Shown here: piece after piece, positions 25,028-35,277 of the stretch
Layout of the letters: every line of letters begins with the position of its first letter
Position numbering within the stretch: position 1 is the stretch's first letter
Assembly (NCBI RefSeq): GCF_002205645.1
Contig: NZ_NIOF01000004.1
Span: 1 to 64,000 of the forward strand
DNA length: 64,000 nucleotides
Origin: Roseateles aquatilis
GTDB taxonomy: Bacteria; Pseudomonadota; Gammaproteobacteria; Burkholderiales; Burkholderiaceae_C
Reading direction: 5' to 3'
Program-made: the position numbers and the translations under genes
Notes under the pieces: generated by a model
What the model was told of the DNA's origin: nothing
Seen by the model: only the letters and a program-made list of their open reading frames with translations
The model's database searches: none

Positions 25028-26044
25028 ATGTCCGCCCCCTCCTCCGGCGCCGCCTCCCTGCCCCGGTCCGTGCCCGCGCTCGGTCCCGGTCCCGGCCTCG
25101 CGTCCACATCTGAATCCGCATCCGGCGCCATGCCCGCCGACGACGTCCGTGCTGCTGCCCCGTCGCGCACCGTCGTCCTCACCGGCGCCACCTCGGGCCT
25201 GGGCCGCGCGGCGGCCCTCGCCTTCGCGCGCGAGGGCTTCCGCGTCATCCTGGTCGCGCGCGATCCCGCGCGCGGCGCCGCCCTGGTGGCCGAGATCCGC
25301 CAGGGCACTGTCGCGGCGGAACCCGCGGCGGTGATCTGCGATCTGGCGGACTCCGCGGCGCTGCGCCTCGCGGCGCGGGAGATCCGAGACCTCGCGCCGC
25401 GAATCGACGTGCTCGTCAACAACGCCGGGGCGATCTTTCCGACCCGACAAGTGACGTCGGACGGGATCGAGCGCACCTTCGCGACCAACCATCTCGCCTA
25501 TTTCACCTTGACCCGCCTGCTGCTGGACCGCCTGCTGGCGGCCGATTCGGCACGCATCCTCTGCACCGCCTCGAAGGCGCATCGCGGCATGCGGCTGGAC
25601 TTCGCGGACCTGCAGTCCGTGCATCGCTATCGCGGCTACGGACTGCTGCGCCAGAACGCCTACGGCCGCTCCAAGCTGTGCAACCTTCTTTTCATCCAGG
25701 AGTTGGCACGACGCCTGACGGGCTCGGCCGTGACGGTGAACGCCTTCCATCCAGGCATCGTCACCTCGACCTTCGGAGCCGGCGCCGGTGGCGCCTACGG
25801 GCTGGCCCTGCGCCTGGGACGCCGCGTGGCCGGCCTCTCGGCCGAGGCATCGGCGCGGACGCTGCTGGCGCTGGCCACCGCCCCGGCGCTGGCGGGCGTC
25901 ACGGGGGGCTACTTCGAACGCGGCGAGCCAGTCACGCCCTCGCGCGCGGCACGCGACCCGCGGGCGGCGCATCGCCTGTGGCTCGAGTCCGCGCGACTGG
26001 CAGGACTGGACCCCGAACTCAATCCGCATCAGCCACCGGCATGA
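25028..26044 (+). CDS. Short-chain dehydrogenase/reductase (retinol-dehydrogenase-like)
   Basis: About 338 residues, classical SDR: TGATSGLG cofactor motif (about 55), NNAG, and the catalytic YGRSK. It resembles the retinol dehydrogenase/WW-domain oxidoreductase subgroup, which often acts on long-chain carbonyls, so a lipid-like pathway substrate is plausible. The first 34 residues are low-complexity Ser/Pro/Ala. The alternative ATG at 25130 (MPADDVR) may be the real start, as neither has a clear ribosome site. It follows the barrel gene by 12 nt and overlaps the convergent gene at its 3' end by 26 nt. Confidence 0.86.
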   Translation: MSAPSSGAASLPRSVPALGPGPGLASTSESASGAMPADDVRAAAPSRTVVLTGATSGLGRAAALAFAREGFRVILVARDPARGAALVAEIRQGTVAAEPAAVICDLADSAALRLAAREIRDLAPRIDVLVNNAGAIFPTRQVTSDGIERTFATNHLAYFTLTRLLLDRLLAADSARILCTASKAHRGMRLDFADLQSVHRYRGYGLLRQNAYGRSKLCNLLFIQELARRLTGSAVTVNAFHPGIVTSTFGAGAGGAYGLALRLGRRVAGLSAEASARTLLALATAPALAGVTGGYFERGEPVTPSRAARDPRAAHRLWLESARLAGLDPELNPHQPPA

Positions 26045-27869
26045 CCGCGGCGGCGCGCGCATCAGCCGCGCCGCGCGCGTCCTCGCCGGTCGCCGGCAAT
26101 TCCATGCGACGGCGCCACACCAGGCAATCGCGCGCCAATGCCGCTCGCGCCGGCTCATCCAGGCGATCGATCAGGTTCTGGCGCTCGAAGGGATCCTTGG
26201 CGACGTCGTAGAGCTCGGCCGGCTCCTGCCCGTGGTGATACAGGTACTTGAGCGAGCCGCGTCGCAGGCACAGCGTCTGGTTCTCCAGCCAGGTGGCGTG
26301 GAAAAGCTCCCGATCGGCCTGGGGCGGACTTCTCAACGAGACGCCGGCGTAATGTCCGGGCACCGACAGCCCCAGCTCCGTCAGCAAGGTCGGCGCCAGA
26401 TCCAGCTGCGAGCGAACGCCCGGGATCGTCGCGGGCAGGTCGCGTCCGGCCGGCGCCGAGATCACGCAGGGCACCGACAGGCCCTCCTCCCACAGGCAGG
26501 CGCTGTGGTACCTGCGGCCGTGCTCGCCGAACGCCTGGCCATGGTCCCCCACCACGACGATCCAGGTCCGGTCGCGCAGGCCCAGCGATTCGACCCCCTC
26601 GACGATGCGCGCGATGCAGCGGTCCGTGTACCGCAGCGCGGCGAGGTAGCGCTCGTGCTCGCCGGCGACGGCTGGCGGCGCCTCGGCGCCGTCGGCCGGG
26701 AAGCGATAGGGATGATGGGACGACAGCGTGAGGCAGGTCGCCAGGAAGGGCCTGGAGGCGCGCGCCTGCTCCGCCATCCACGCCAACAGCGGCGGCACGA
26801 TGTGCTCGTCGTGGAATCCGAGGTAATGCGGCGGCGCGCCGGCCACGGCCTTGAGCTCGCGCGCGCCGACCCGATGCTGGAACCCCATGTCGGCGAGCAG
26901 TTGCCCCTTGTCCTCGAACTCCAGGGCGGCCGGCGTGAAGAAGGCGGTGCCGTAGCCGTGATCGGCCAGCACCGCGGGCAAGGCGCCCCGAGGGCGGGGA
27001 TGCGCGTCCAGCGGGGGATAGACACCGGCCAGCAGGGGAACCATGGCCGCCGTGGTATGCGGCACCACGCTGAAGCAATGCGGGACGTCGGTGCCGGCGC
27101 GCGACAGCGCCTCCACGCAGGGCAAGGTCTGCGCCGGCAGATGCTGGAACCCGCGCGCGCTCTCGATCACGATCATCAGGACGTTCTCCCGCGTGGCGGG
27201 GTGCTCGGCCTGAGCCACGGCCGCGCCGCGCGGCGGGCCAAGCTCCTGCGCCTTCGCCGTGACGGTCGGGGTCCGCCACGCCGGCACCCCGAAGAAGTCG
27301 CGCACCAGGGCCCAGATCGCGCTGCGTCGCAACGGATCCGCGCGCGAGCCGACGACGCCCCCCGCGCCGGCGACATGCAGCGCGAGCGCCAGCAAGCCGG
27401 ACCCCAGCGCCAGCAGCGCCACGTCCAGCGCCGGTGCCGACAGGCGCGCCGCGCCGCCCAGATGCCAGGCCCCGACCAGCACGGCGGCGAGCAGTGCCAC
27501 GATCATCACGCCGCGTGCGCCCCGCTCCCGCACGATGAGCACGAGATCCGCGCGCTGCCGGAAGATGCGCTTGAGCAGGAAGGCATCGCCGTGCGAGCCG
27601 GTGCGGTGGTGGTAATAAGCCTCGGCGGCGACGAGCAGTGCCGCCAGCAGCACCGCGACGTTCCAGGCCGCGCACAGCGGCTCGATCGCAAGCATCGCCA
27701 GCGCGGCGGTCACGCTGAGCGCGACCAGCACCGCCTTCGCGTCCACGAGGAGGTGATCGCGCCGGGCCGACGCACCCCACGGATCCATCCCCAGCGCCGC
27801 CAGCTTGAGGCGCTTGTTCACGATGGACGCGACGGCCAGCATCGCCACGTAACCCAGGACCAGGCTCAT
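26019..27869 (-). CDS. Membrane-anchored LtaS/sulfatase-family phosphotransferase
   Basis: About 616 residues: four predicted membrane helices (about 44-62, 67-84, 119-138, 147-168) and an extracytoplasmic alkaline-phosphatase-superfamily domain. By comparison with lipoteichoic acid synthase the metal and nucleophile positions are present: Glu in MIVIES (236), Thr in PHTTAAM (272/273), and Asp-His in VVGDHGQ (442-443). Such enzymes move phosphoglycerol or phosphoethanolamine between lipids and acceptors, or cleave sulfates. Next to a locus predicted to use a glyceryl unit, a head-group transfer to the product or to the cell envelope is possible but unproven. The start MSLVLGYVA follows the thioesterase gene by 52 nt. 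Confidence 0.85.
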   Translation of the reverse strand: MSLVLGYVAMLAVASIVNKRLKLAALGMDPWGASARRDHLLVDAKAVLVALSVTAALAMLAIEPLCAAWNVAVLLAALLVAAEAYYHHRTGSHGDAFLLKRIFRQRADLVLIVRERGARGVMIVALLAAVLVGAWHLGGAARLSAPALDVALLALGSGLLALALHVAGAGGVVGSRADPLRRSAIWALVRDFFGVPAWRTPTVTAKAQELGPPRGAAVAQAEHPATRENVLMIVIESARGFQHLPAQTLPCVEALSRAGTDVPHCFSVVPHTTAAMVPLLAGVYPPLDAHPRPRGALPAVLADHGYGTAFFTPAALEFEDKGQLLADMGFQHRVGARELKAVAGAPPHYLGFHDEHIVPPLLAWMAEQARASRPFLATCLTLSSHHPYRFPADGAEAPPAVAGEHERYLAALRYTDRCIARIVEGVESLGLRDRTWIVVVGDHGQAFGEHGRRYHSACLWEEGLSVPCVISAPAGRDLPATIPGVRSQLDLAPTLLTELGLSVPGHYAGVSLRSPPQADRELFHATWLENQTLCLRRGSLKYLYHHGQEPAELYDVAKDPFERQNLIDRLDEPARAALARDCLVWRRRMELPATGEDARGAADARAAAVMPVADAD

Positions 27870-27921
27870 GGGCGAAGTCCCGCGCGCAAGGCGTCCATGA
27901 GGCGGGCGGCGGCGCGCGTCA

Positions 27922-28779
27922 TCACGACGTCGGCAGGCCGTCGACGCCGGGGCTCATCGCCGGCGAAGGGGTCGTCGACGACTCCGGAGCGGCCGGTGGC
28001 GCCGCGGCGAAATCGGCGGCCACCCGGGACAGGATGTCCCCCAGCCGCTGGCGAAGGAAATGGTGGCCCTCCGGATACTCGATGTGCCGGAAGGGCCCGC
28101 TGCAGACGCGCTGCCATTCGGCCACCCGGGCGAACGGCGCCACGTCGTCATGCGTGCCGCTCATCACGGTGACGCTCATGTCCAGCGTGCCGCCGAAGCT
28201 GCTTTGCTCGGCCAATGCCAGGTCCGCCCGTATCGTCGGCATGGCGCGCGACATGAACTCCGCATTGGCCAGGATCTCGGGTGGCGTGGCGTCGCTCAGC
28301 GCGAGCAACCCGCACAGCGCCGCGTCGTCCAGCGCCGACCAGCCGCGATCGCGCCAGCCGCGATCCAGCGCGATGGCGGACAGATAGAGACGATCCACCG
28401 CGATGCCGCGATGCTTCAGTTCATCGGCCAGGAACGCGCACACCAGCCCGCCGAGGCTGTGCCCGAAGAGCGCGCACCGCCCCGATGCCAAGGTGGGGGC
28501 CAGGTCATCCGCCATCGCCGTCACCAGCGCGCGCATGTCCCGCCGAGGCGCCGCATCCCGCCAGGTGCCGCGCCCCGGCAGTTCGACCGGGCACAGGACG
28601 ATCCCCCGGGCTTGCGCCGCCCGCATCCAGGGACGGAACAGCGCCGCGCTGCCGCCGGCATGGGGAAGACAGAACAACCGCGGCCGGCCATTCATGCCCG
28701 ATTCATTCGCGCCCGAATCGGTCCAGGGCAGCCAGCGACTGGCTTCGATTCGGGGAGGAATGGAAAGAAAGACGGTCAT
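27922..28779 (-). CDS. Type II thioesterase (GrsT/RifR type)
   Basis: About 285 residues. FCLPHAGGSAALFRPW and GHSLGG (Ser about 108) are signatures of editing thioesterases of NRPS/PKS systems, with a C-terminal His in EGHHFL. These enzymes clear misacylated carriers or release products. It is transcribed leftward ahead of the LtaS-like gene. The start MTVFLSIPP has GGGA about 7 nt upstream. The internal Met at residue 29 (MNGRPRLFCL) would give a protein closer to the usual 250 residues and cannot be excluded. The C-terminal 30 residues are Pro/Ser-rich. Confidence 0.88.
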   Translation of the reverse strand: MTVFLSIPPRIEASRWLPWTDSGANESGMNGRPRLFCLPHAGGSAALFRPWMRAAQARGIVLCPVELPGRGTWRDAAPRRDMRALVTAMADDLAPTLASGRCALFGHSLGGLVCAFLADELKHRGIAVDRLYLSAIALDRGWRDRGWSALDDAALCGLLALSDATPPEILANAEFMSRAMPTIRADLALAEQSSFGGTLDMSVTVMSGTHDDVAPFARVAEWQRVCSGPFRHIEYPEGHHFLRQRLGDILSRVAADFAAAPPAAPESSTTPSPAMSPGVDGLPTS

Positions 28780-29109
28780 GCACTGTCCCGGCAGACGACG
28801 GAGAAACAAATGGCGGACGGCTCTCCCGGCGGCACTGCTCATTTCATTCGGCCGCGTCGATTGCGGCGCACTTTACTTCAACAATCGTTCGATTCAGGAA
28901 TGAATCACCGGGCGCCCCATTCAATCGGTACTCGAGTTCCCGCGAGACCCGGCCTCGGATACCGCCCTTGGCGGCGAGGCTCCTCTTGTCGGCCCCGGCG
29001 TCTGGGCGATGACGGCATACTGCGACCGAGTGGCCACGGCCGGATCGATGTCGGCGATCCCGACATCGCGACCTGCCGCGGATATCGATTCAGGTGCCTT
29101 CGGAGGCCC
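28780..29109. promoter_or_regulatory. Divergent intergenic region between thioesterase and lgt
   Basis: A 330-nt non-coding stretch between two outward-facing starts. It is AT-rich at about 28840-28925, with several related GATTCA/TGAATC words, and should hold promoters for both sides. I saw no clear -35/-10 pair, riboswitch or RNA gene. GGAGG just before 29110 serves the lgt start. Confidence 0.45.
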
Positions 29110-29952
29110 ATGCCCTTGACTTCATTGCCCGCATCACTACTGATCCACTGGGACATCGATCCCGTGGCGTTTGCCCTGGGCCCGGTCCAGATTCACTGGT
29201 ACGGCATCTGTTGGGCCGTTGCCTTCCTTGGCGCCGAGTTCAGCGTGCGCCGGCGACTGGCATCGCAGTCGTGGAAAGACGTCGACGTGTCCTCGCTGGT
29301 GATCGTCGCCTTGCTGGGCACGATCGTCGGCGCACGACTCGCCCACTGCGTCTTCTACGATCCCTCGTTCTATCTGCAGCACCCGCTGAAGGTCTTCGAG
29401 GTCTGGGAAGGCGGCATGGCCAGCCATGGCGGCGCGGTCGGCCTGATCGCGGCGCTGGCGTGGGCATTGCCGCGACATGCGGCCGGGCTGCCCTTGCTGT
29501 CGCTGCTCGACGCGACGACGTTCTCCGCCGCCTTTGGCGGCGCCTTGATTCGATTCGCCAACTTCATGAATTCAGAGATCCTGGGCAATCCGACGTCCGG
29601 ATCCTGGGGGGTCGTTTTCGAGCGAGTCGACGCCATTCCCCGCCATCCCGTCCAGCTCTACGAAATGGCCGCGTACTTGCTGGTGCTGGTGCTGTTGCGA
29701 ATCGCCGCCCGTCGACATGCCGCCCTGGAACGGCAGGGCCTTCTCACGGGCTTGTTCCTGATGCTGGTCTTTGGCGCCCGCGCCGTGATCGAGCACTGGA
29801 AGACACCCCAGGCGTCCTACGAAGCGGCTGACTTCCTCTCCGTCGGTCAATGGCTGAGCGTTCCGTTCGTCCTGCTCGGCATCGCGCTCGTGATTCGCGC
29901 CTATCGGAATCCGCGGGCTCGGGCGGGTCGGCCCGTGGCGCTCGCGCCGTGA
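29110..29952 (+). CDS. lgt: Prolipoprotein diacylglyceryl transferase
   Basis: About 280 residues, inner-membrane enzyme that attaches diacylglycerol from phosphatidylglycerol to the lipobox Cys of prolipoproteins. The N-terminal IHWDIDPVAFALGPVQIHWYG, the HGGAVG motif and the signature GGALIRFANFMNSEILGNPT are all present, with about seven membrane segments. The ATG follows GGAGG at a rather short spacing (3 nt). It stands alone next to the biosynthetic locus, not beside thymidylate synthase or other usual partners. Whether it is the only lgt or a second copy cannot be told from this window. Confidence 0.93.
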   Translation: MPLTSLPASLLIHWDIDPVAFALGPVQIHWYGICWAVAFLGAEFSVRRRLASQSWKDVDVSSLVIVALLGTIVGARLAHCVFYDPSFYLQHPLKVFEVWEGGMASHGGAVGLIAALAWALPRHAAGLPLLSLLDATTFSAAFGGALIRFANFMNSEILGNPTSGSWGVVFERVDAIPRHPVQLYEMAAYLLVLVLLRIAARRHAALERQGLLTGLFLMLVFGARAVIEHWKTPQASYEAADFLSVGQWLSVPFVLLGIALVIRAYRNPRARAGRPVALAP

Positions 29953-30106
29953 TCGCGAACGAACCGCGTCCACGTCGATCGCGTCTTCGCCGCCGGATTC
30001 ACTGCAGATTGGTCGCGGCAGTTCGTCGCCCAGGGACCATAAACGGCCCCAACCAGGCTCCGAGAATGGGACCCCGTCCATACGGACACCGACCCCAGAA
30101 CTCAGC

Positions 30107-30508
30107 ATGAAGACGAAGCCGTACCTCAGCCTCGAAGACGTCAAGCGCATGGCGACCGCCGCCGAAGCCGAGGCGACCCGCAACCAGTGGGCCGTGACGA
30201 TCGCCATCGTCGACGACGGCGGCCATCTGCTGTGGCTGCAGCGCCTGGACGGCGCCGCGCCGATGACCGCGATGATCGCGCCCGGCAAGGCGCGCTCGTC
30301 GGCGATCGGGCGCAAGGAATCCAAGGGCTACGAGGACATGATCAACGGCGGCCGCACCGCCTATCTGAGCGTGCCGGTCGACGGCCTGCTCGAAGGCGGC
30401 GTGCCGATCATGGCGGACGGCCACTGCCTCGGCGCCGTCGGCGTGAGCGGCGTGAAGTCGACCGAAGACGCTCAGGTCGCGCGCGCCGCGATCGCCGCGC
30501 TGGGCTGA
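30107..30508 (+). CDS. GlcG/HbpS-family heme-binding-like protein
   Basis: About 133 residues, small cytoplasmic protein of the GlcG/HbpS (DUF336) family: AIVDDGGHLLWLQRLDGA, SAIGRKES, and the C-terminal GAVGVSGVKSTEDAQVA block. Its function is not established; members occur in glycolate operons and as heme-binding proteins. Its closeness to the glyoxylate genes fits the glycolate link. There is no strong ribosome site before the ATG. Confidence 0.85.
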   Translation: MKTKPYLSLEDVKRMATAAEAEATRNQWAVTIAIVDDGGHLLWLQRLDGAAPMTAMIAPGKARSSAIGRKESKGYEDMINGGRTAYLSVPVDGLLEGGVPIMADGHCLGAVGVSGVKSTEDAQVARAAIAALG

Positions 30509-30622
30509 CAAGCCCCGGCACCCCGACTCAGGGCCTGGGCGGCGACGTTCAGGCCTTTTTCCGTTTCCTCTCGCCGCTTGCCCCTTGCCGCGCGACCCGC
30601 GATGCGTGAAGCGGCAAGGGCC

Positions 30623-31576
30623 TCACGAGGTCGAATCGGTCCCACCCGCTGGAGGAACGATGCCGCGCTCCGCCACACGCGTCCACCAGTCATCGGCCAG
30701 GTGTTGCCGCAGCCACCCGATCAGGCGCGACACCTTCGACGGCACCATCCGGGGCGAGGGGTACACCGCGTGAATCTCCTGGCTGGGCAGCTTCCAGTCC
30801 GGCAGCGCGACCTGCAGCGCGCCACGTCGGAGCGCCGTCTCTGCCACATAGCGCGGCAGCACCGCCACGCCCATGCCGTCCTCGGCGGCGCCGAGCAGCA
30901 GGTGCAGGCTGTTCGATCGCAGCGGCCCGCGGATCGGCACCGACACCGCCTCGCCCGATGCCGCGGTGAAGTGCCAGCGCGCGTCGCCCTGCACGGTGCT
31001 GTAGATCAACGCATCGAGCGCGCGCAGGTCGTCGGGATGCGCGGGCGCGCCATGGCGCCGCAGGTAGGCGGGCGACGCCACCAGCGTCCACGGGTTGATG
31101 CCGAGGAAGCGCGCGCCCAGCGTCGAGTCCGACAGGCGGCCCATGCGGATCGCCAGATCCACGCCCTGCTCGATCAGATTGACGTAGCGGTCGTCCACGC
31201 CCATCTCGATCTGCAGGCCGGGGTGCAGGTGCATGAACCGCATCAGCAGCGGGCCCAGCACGCGCCGCCCGAACGCGACCGAGGTGCTGATCCGGATCGC
31301 CCCCTCGATGCGTGAATTGAGCAGCGTCGCGACCGACTCCGCCTCGTCGAGATGGTGCGATGCCAGCCGGCACTTCTCGTAGTAGAGCAACCCGATCTCG
31401 GTCGGCGTGACGCCGTGGGTGGACCGGTGCAGCAACCGCGCGCCCAGCAGCCGCTCCAGGCGCGCAACCTGCTTGGTGACGGCGGGCTGGCCGATGCCCA
31501 GCTCCGCGGCGGCCTTGCTGAACGACGCCAGCTCGACCACGCGGATGAAGAGCCTGAGCGCCTGGATGCGATCCAT
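30623..31576 (-). CDS. LysR-family transcriptional regulator
   Basis: About 317 residues: N-terminal winged helix-turn-helix ([20 protein letters not shown], then [10 protein letters not shown], about 1-60) and a periplasmic-binding-like effector domain (about 90-300). It is transcribed away from gcl across a 145-nt gap, the classic layout for a LysR regulator controlling its divergent neighbour, so it probably controls gcl-hyi-glxR in response to a glyoxylate-pathway metabolite. The start MDRIQAL is the conserved LysR N-terminus; a longer reading adds a 39-residue unlikely extension. Confidence 0.9.
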   Translation of the reverse strand: MDRIQALRLFIRVVELASFSKAAAELGIGQPAVTKQVARLERLLGARLLHRSTHGVTPTEIGLLYYEKCRLASHHLDEAESVATLLNSRIEGAIRISTSVAFGRRVLGPLLMRFMHLHPGLQIEMGVDDRYVNLIEQGVDLAIRMGRLSDSTLGARFLGINPWTLVASPAYLRRHGAPAHPDDLRALDALIYSTVQGDARWHFTAASGEAVSVPIRGPLRSNSLHLLLGAAEDGMGVAVLPRYVAETALRRGALQVALPDWKLPSQEIHAVYPSPRMVPSKVSRLIGWLRQHLADDWWTRVAERGIVPPAGGTDSTS

Positions 31577-31621
31577 GGAGGAACCCAGGCGGCCGTCAGC
31601 GCCGGGCCGGAGAGGGCACGC

Positions 31622-31636
31622 ATTCCCGCATGGAAT
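31622..31636. promoter_or_regulatory. Candidate LysR operator upstream of gcl
   Basis: The inverted repeat ATTCC-N5-GGAAT has the T-N11-A form expected of LysR-type recognition sites. It lies in the 145-nt gap between the divergent lysR-type gene and gcl, about 85 nt before the gcl start. This is inferred from symmetry and position only. Confidence 0.5.
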
Positions 31637-31721
31637 AAGCGTCATGCGCCGCGCCGGCCTTCCGATCGCCGTTCCTTCGCGCAACGATGACACCCATCAA
31701 GCGCTGATCAAGGAGACGGAC

Positions 31722-33512
<1,791 letters not shown>

Positions 33513-33548
33513 CGCCCGCCATCCGGCAACCTCCCTGGAGATCATGCG

Positions 33549-34328
33549 ATGCCCCGTTTCGCCGCCAACCTCTCGATGCTGTTCACCGAGGCGCCGTTCC
33601 TCGACCGGTTCGCGCTCGCCGCGGACGCCGGTTTCAGCGCGGTGGAGTTCCTGTTCCCCTATGCCTGGGCGCCCGAGGCGATCAAGGCTCGCCTGGACGC
33701 CCACGGCCTGACGCTGGTGCTGCACAACCTGCCGGCCGGCGACTGGGAAGCCGGCGAGCGCGGCATCGCCTGCGACCCGGCCCGTGTCGCCGAGTTCCGC
33801 GAAGGAGTCGAGCGCGCGATCACCCATGCGCGGGCCTTGGGCGTGTCGCAGCTCAACTGCCTGGCCGGCAAGACCCCTGCGGGCGCCTTGGCCGTCGACG
33901 TGCACCGCACGCTCGTGGACAACTTGCGCCACGCGGCCGAGCGCCTGGATGATGCCGGCCTGCGGCTGCTCGTCGAGCCGATCAACCGCTTCGACGTGCC
34001 CGGCTTCCACCTCCATCGCACCGACCAGGCGCTGGCCCTGCTCGACGAGGTCGGCGCATCGAACGCCTTCCTTCAGTACGACCTCTATCACGCGCAGCGC
34101 ACCGAGGGCGAGCTGACCGGGACGCTGCGGCGGCATCTCGCTCGCATCGGTCACGTGCAGCTTGCCGACAACCCGGGCCGCCATGAGCCGGGCACTGGCG
34201 AAATCAACTTCCCGTTCCTGTTCGAGGAGCTCGACCGCCTCGGCTACGCGGGCCATGTCGGCTGCGAATACCAGCCCGCGACCACCACCGAGGCCGGCCT
34301 CGGCTGGATGCGTCGCGCGGCGCGCTGA
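33549..34328 (+). CDS. hyi: Hydroxypyruvate isomerase
   Basis: About 259 residues, xylose-isomerase-like TIM barrel that interconverts hydroxypyruvate and tartronate semialdehyde. It matches E. coli Hyi along its length: FAANLSMLF, HNLPAGDWEAGERGIAC, EPINRFDVPGFHL, and ADNPGRHEPGTGEIN containing the metal-site residues. It lies 36 nt after gcl and 18 nt before glxR. Confidence 0.95.
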   Translation: MPRFAANLSMLFTEAPFLDRFALAADAGFSAVEFLFPYAWAPEAIKARLDAHGLTLVLHNLPAGDWEAGERGIACDPARVAEFREGVERAITHARALGVSQLNCLAGKTPAGALAVDVHRTLVDNLRHAAERLDDAGLRLLVEPINRFDVPGFHLHRTDQALALLDEVGASNAFLQYDLYHAQRTEGELTGTLRRHLARIGHVQLADNPGRHEPGTGEINFPFLFEELDRLGYAGHVGCEYQPATTTEAGLGWMRRAAR

Positions 34329-34346
34329 ATCAGCAAAGGAAACTTC

Positions 34347-35261
34347 ATGCACACCACCACTCCCCTCAAACTCGGCTTCATCGGCCTGGGCGTCATGGGC
34401 GCGCCCATGGCCGGCCACCTGCTCGCCGCGGGTCACGACCTCTTCGTGTACACGCGCGGCAAGGTGCCCGCCCCCCTCGCGCAGACCCGCGCCACGCAAT
34501 GCCTGGACGCGCGCGGCGTGGCGCAGCGCGCCGACCTGATCTTCCTGATGGTCCCGGACACGCAGGACGTCGAAGCCGCCCTGTTCTCCGAGGCCGGCGT
34601 CGCCGCCGGCCTGTCCAGGGACAAGGTCGTGATCGACATGAGCTCGATCTCTCCCATCGCGACCCAGTCGTTCGCGCAACGCATCCACTGCATCGGCGGC
34701 CATTACCTCGACGCGCCGGTGTCGGGCGGCGAACTGGGCGCCAGGAACGCCACGCTGTCCATCATGGTCGGCGGCGACGCGGCGGTCTTCGAGCGCGTGA
34801 AGCCGCTGTTCGAATTGATGGGCCGGCACATCACCCACGTGGGCCGCAACGGCGACGGGCAGACCGCCAAGGTGGCCAACCAGATCATCGTGGCGCTGAC
34901 CATCGAGGCGGTGGCCGAGGCGCTGCTCTTCTCCGCGCGCGCCGGCGCCGACCCGGCCTTGGTGCGCCAGGCGCTGATGGGCGGCTTCGCGTCGAGCAAG
35001 ATCCTGGAGGTGCACGGCGACCGCATGATCCAGCGCCGCTTCGATCCGGGCTTCCGCATCGAGCTGCAGCAGAAGGACCTGAACCTGGCGCTCGGCAGCG
35101 CGCGCCAGCTCGGGATCTCGCTGCCGGGCACGGCGCTGGCGCAGGAACTGCTCAACGCCTGCGCCGCGCACGGCGGCAAGGCCTGGGACCACTCGGCGAT
35201 GGTGCGCGCGCTGGAGAAGCTGGCCGACTTCGAGATCGGGCAGGCGCCGGGCAAGGCCTGA
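34347..35261 (+). CDS. glxR: 2-hydroxy-3-oxopropionate (tartronate semialdehyde) reductase
   Basis: About 304 residues, beta-hydroxyacid dehydrogenase that reduces tartronate semialdehyde to glycerate with NAD(P)H. It has the Rossmann motif GFIGLGVMGAPMAGHL, the substrate motif DAPVSGGELGA and the catalytic Lys in NGDGQTAKVANQ. It closes the gcl-hyi-glxR operon, giving glyoxylate to glycerate. The end lies 16 nt from the convergent tctA gene. Confidence 0.95.
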   Translation: MHTTTPLKLGFIGLGVMGAPMAGHLLAAGHDLFVYTRGKVPAPLAQTRATQCLDARGVAQRADLIFLMVPDTQDVEAALFSEAGVAAGLSRDKVVIDMSSISPIATQSFAQRIHCIGGHYLDAPVSGGELGARNATLSIMVGGDAAVFERVKPLFELMGRHITHVGRNGDGQTAKVANQIIVALTIEAVAEALLFSARAGADPALVRQALMGGFASSKILEVHGDRMIQRRFDPGFRIELQQKDLNLALGSARQLGISLPGTALAQELLNACAAHGGKAWDHSAMVRALEKLADFEIGQAPGKA

Positions 35262-35277
35262 CCTCGCCCGGCCGGGC

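Noticed and set aside
30582-30620. Terminator between the GlcG-like gene and the LysR gene
   Set aside because: There is a 10-bp inverted repeat (30582-30591 and 30611-30620), but the loop is 19 nt and neither strand has a T tract after it.
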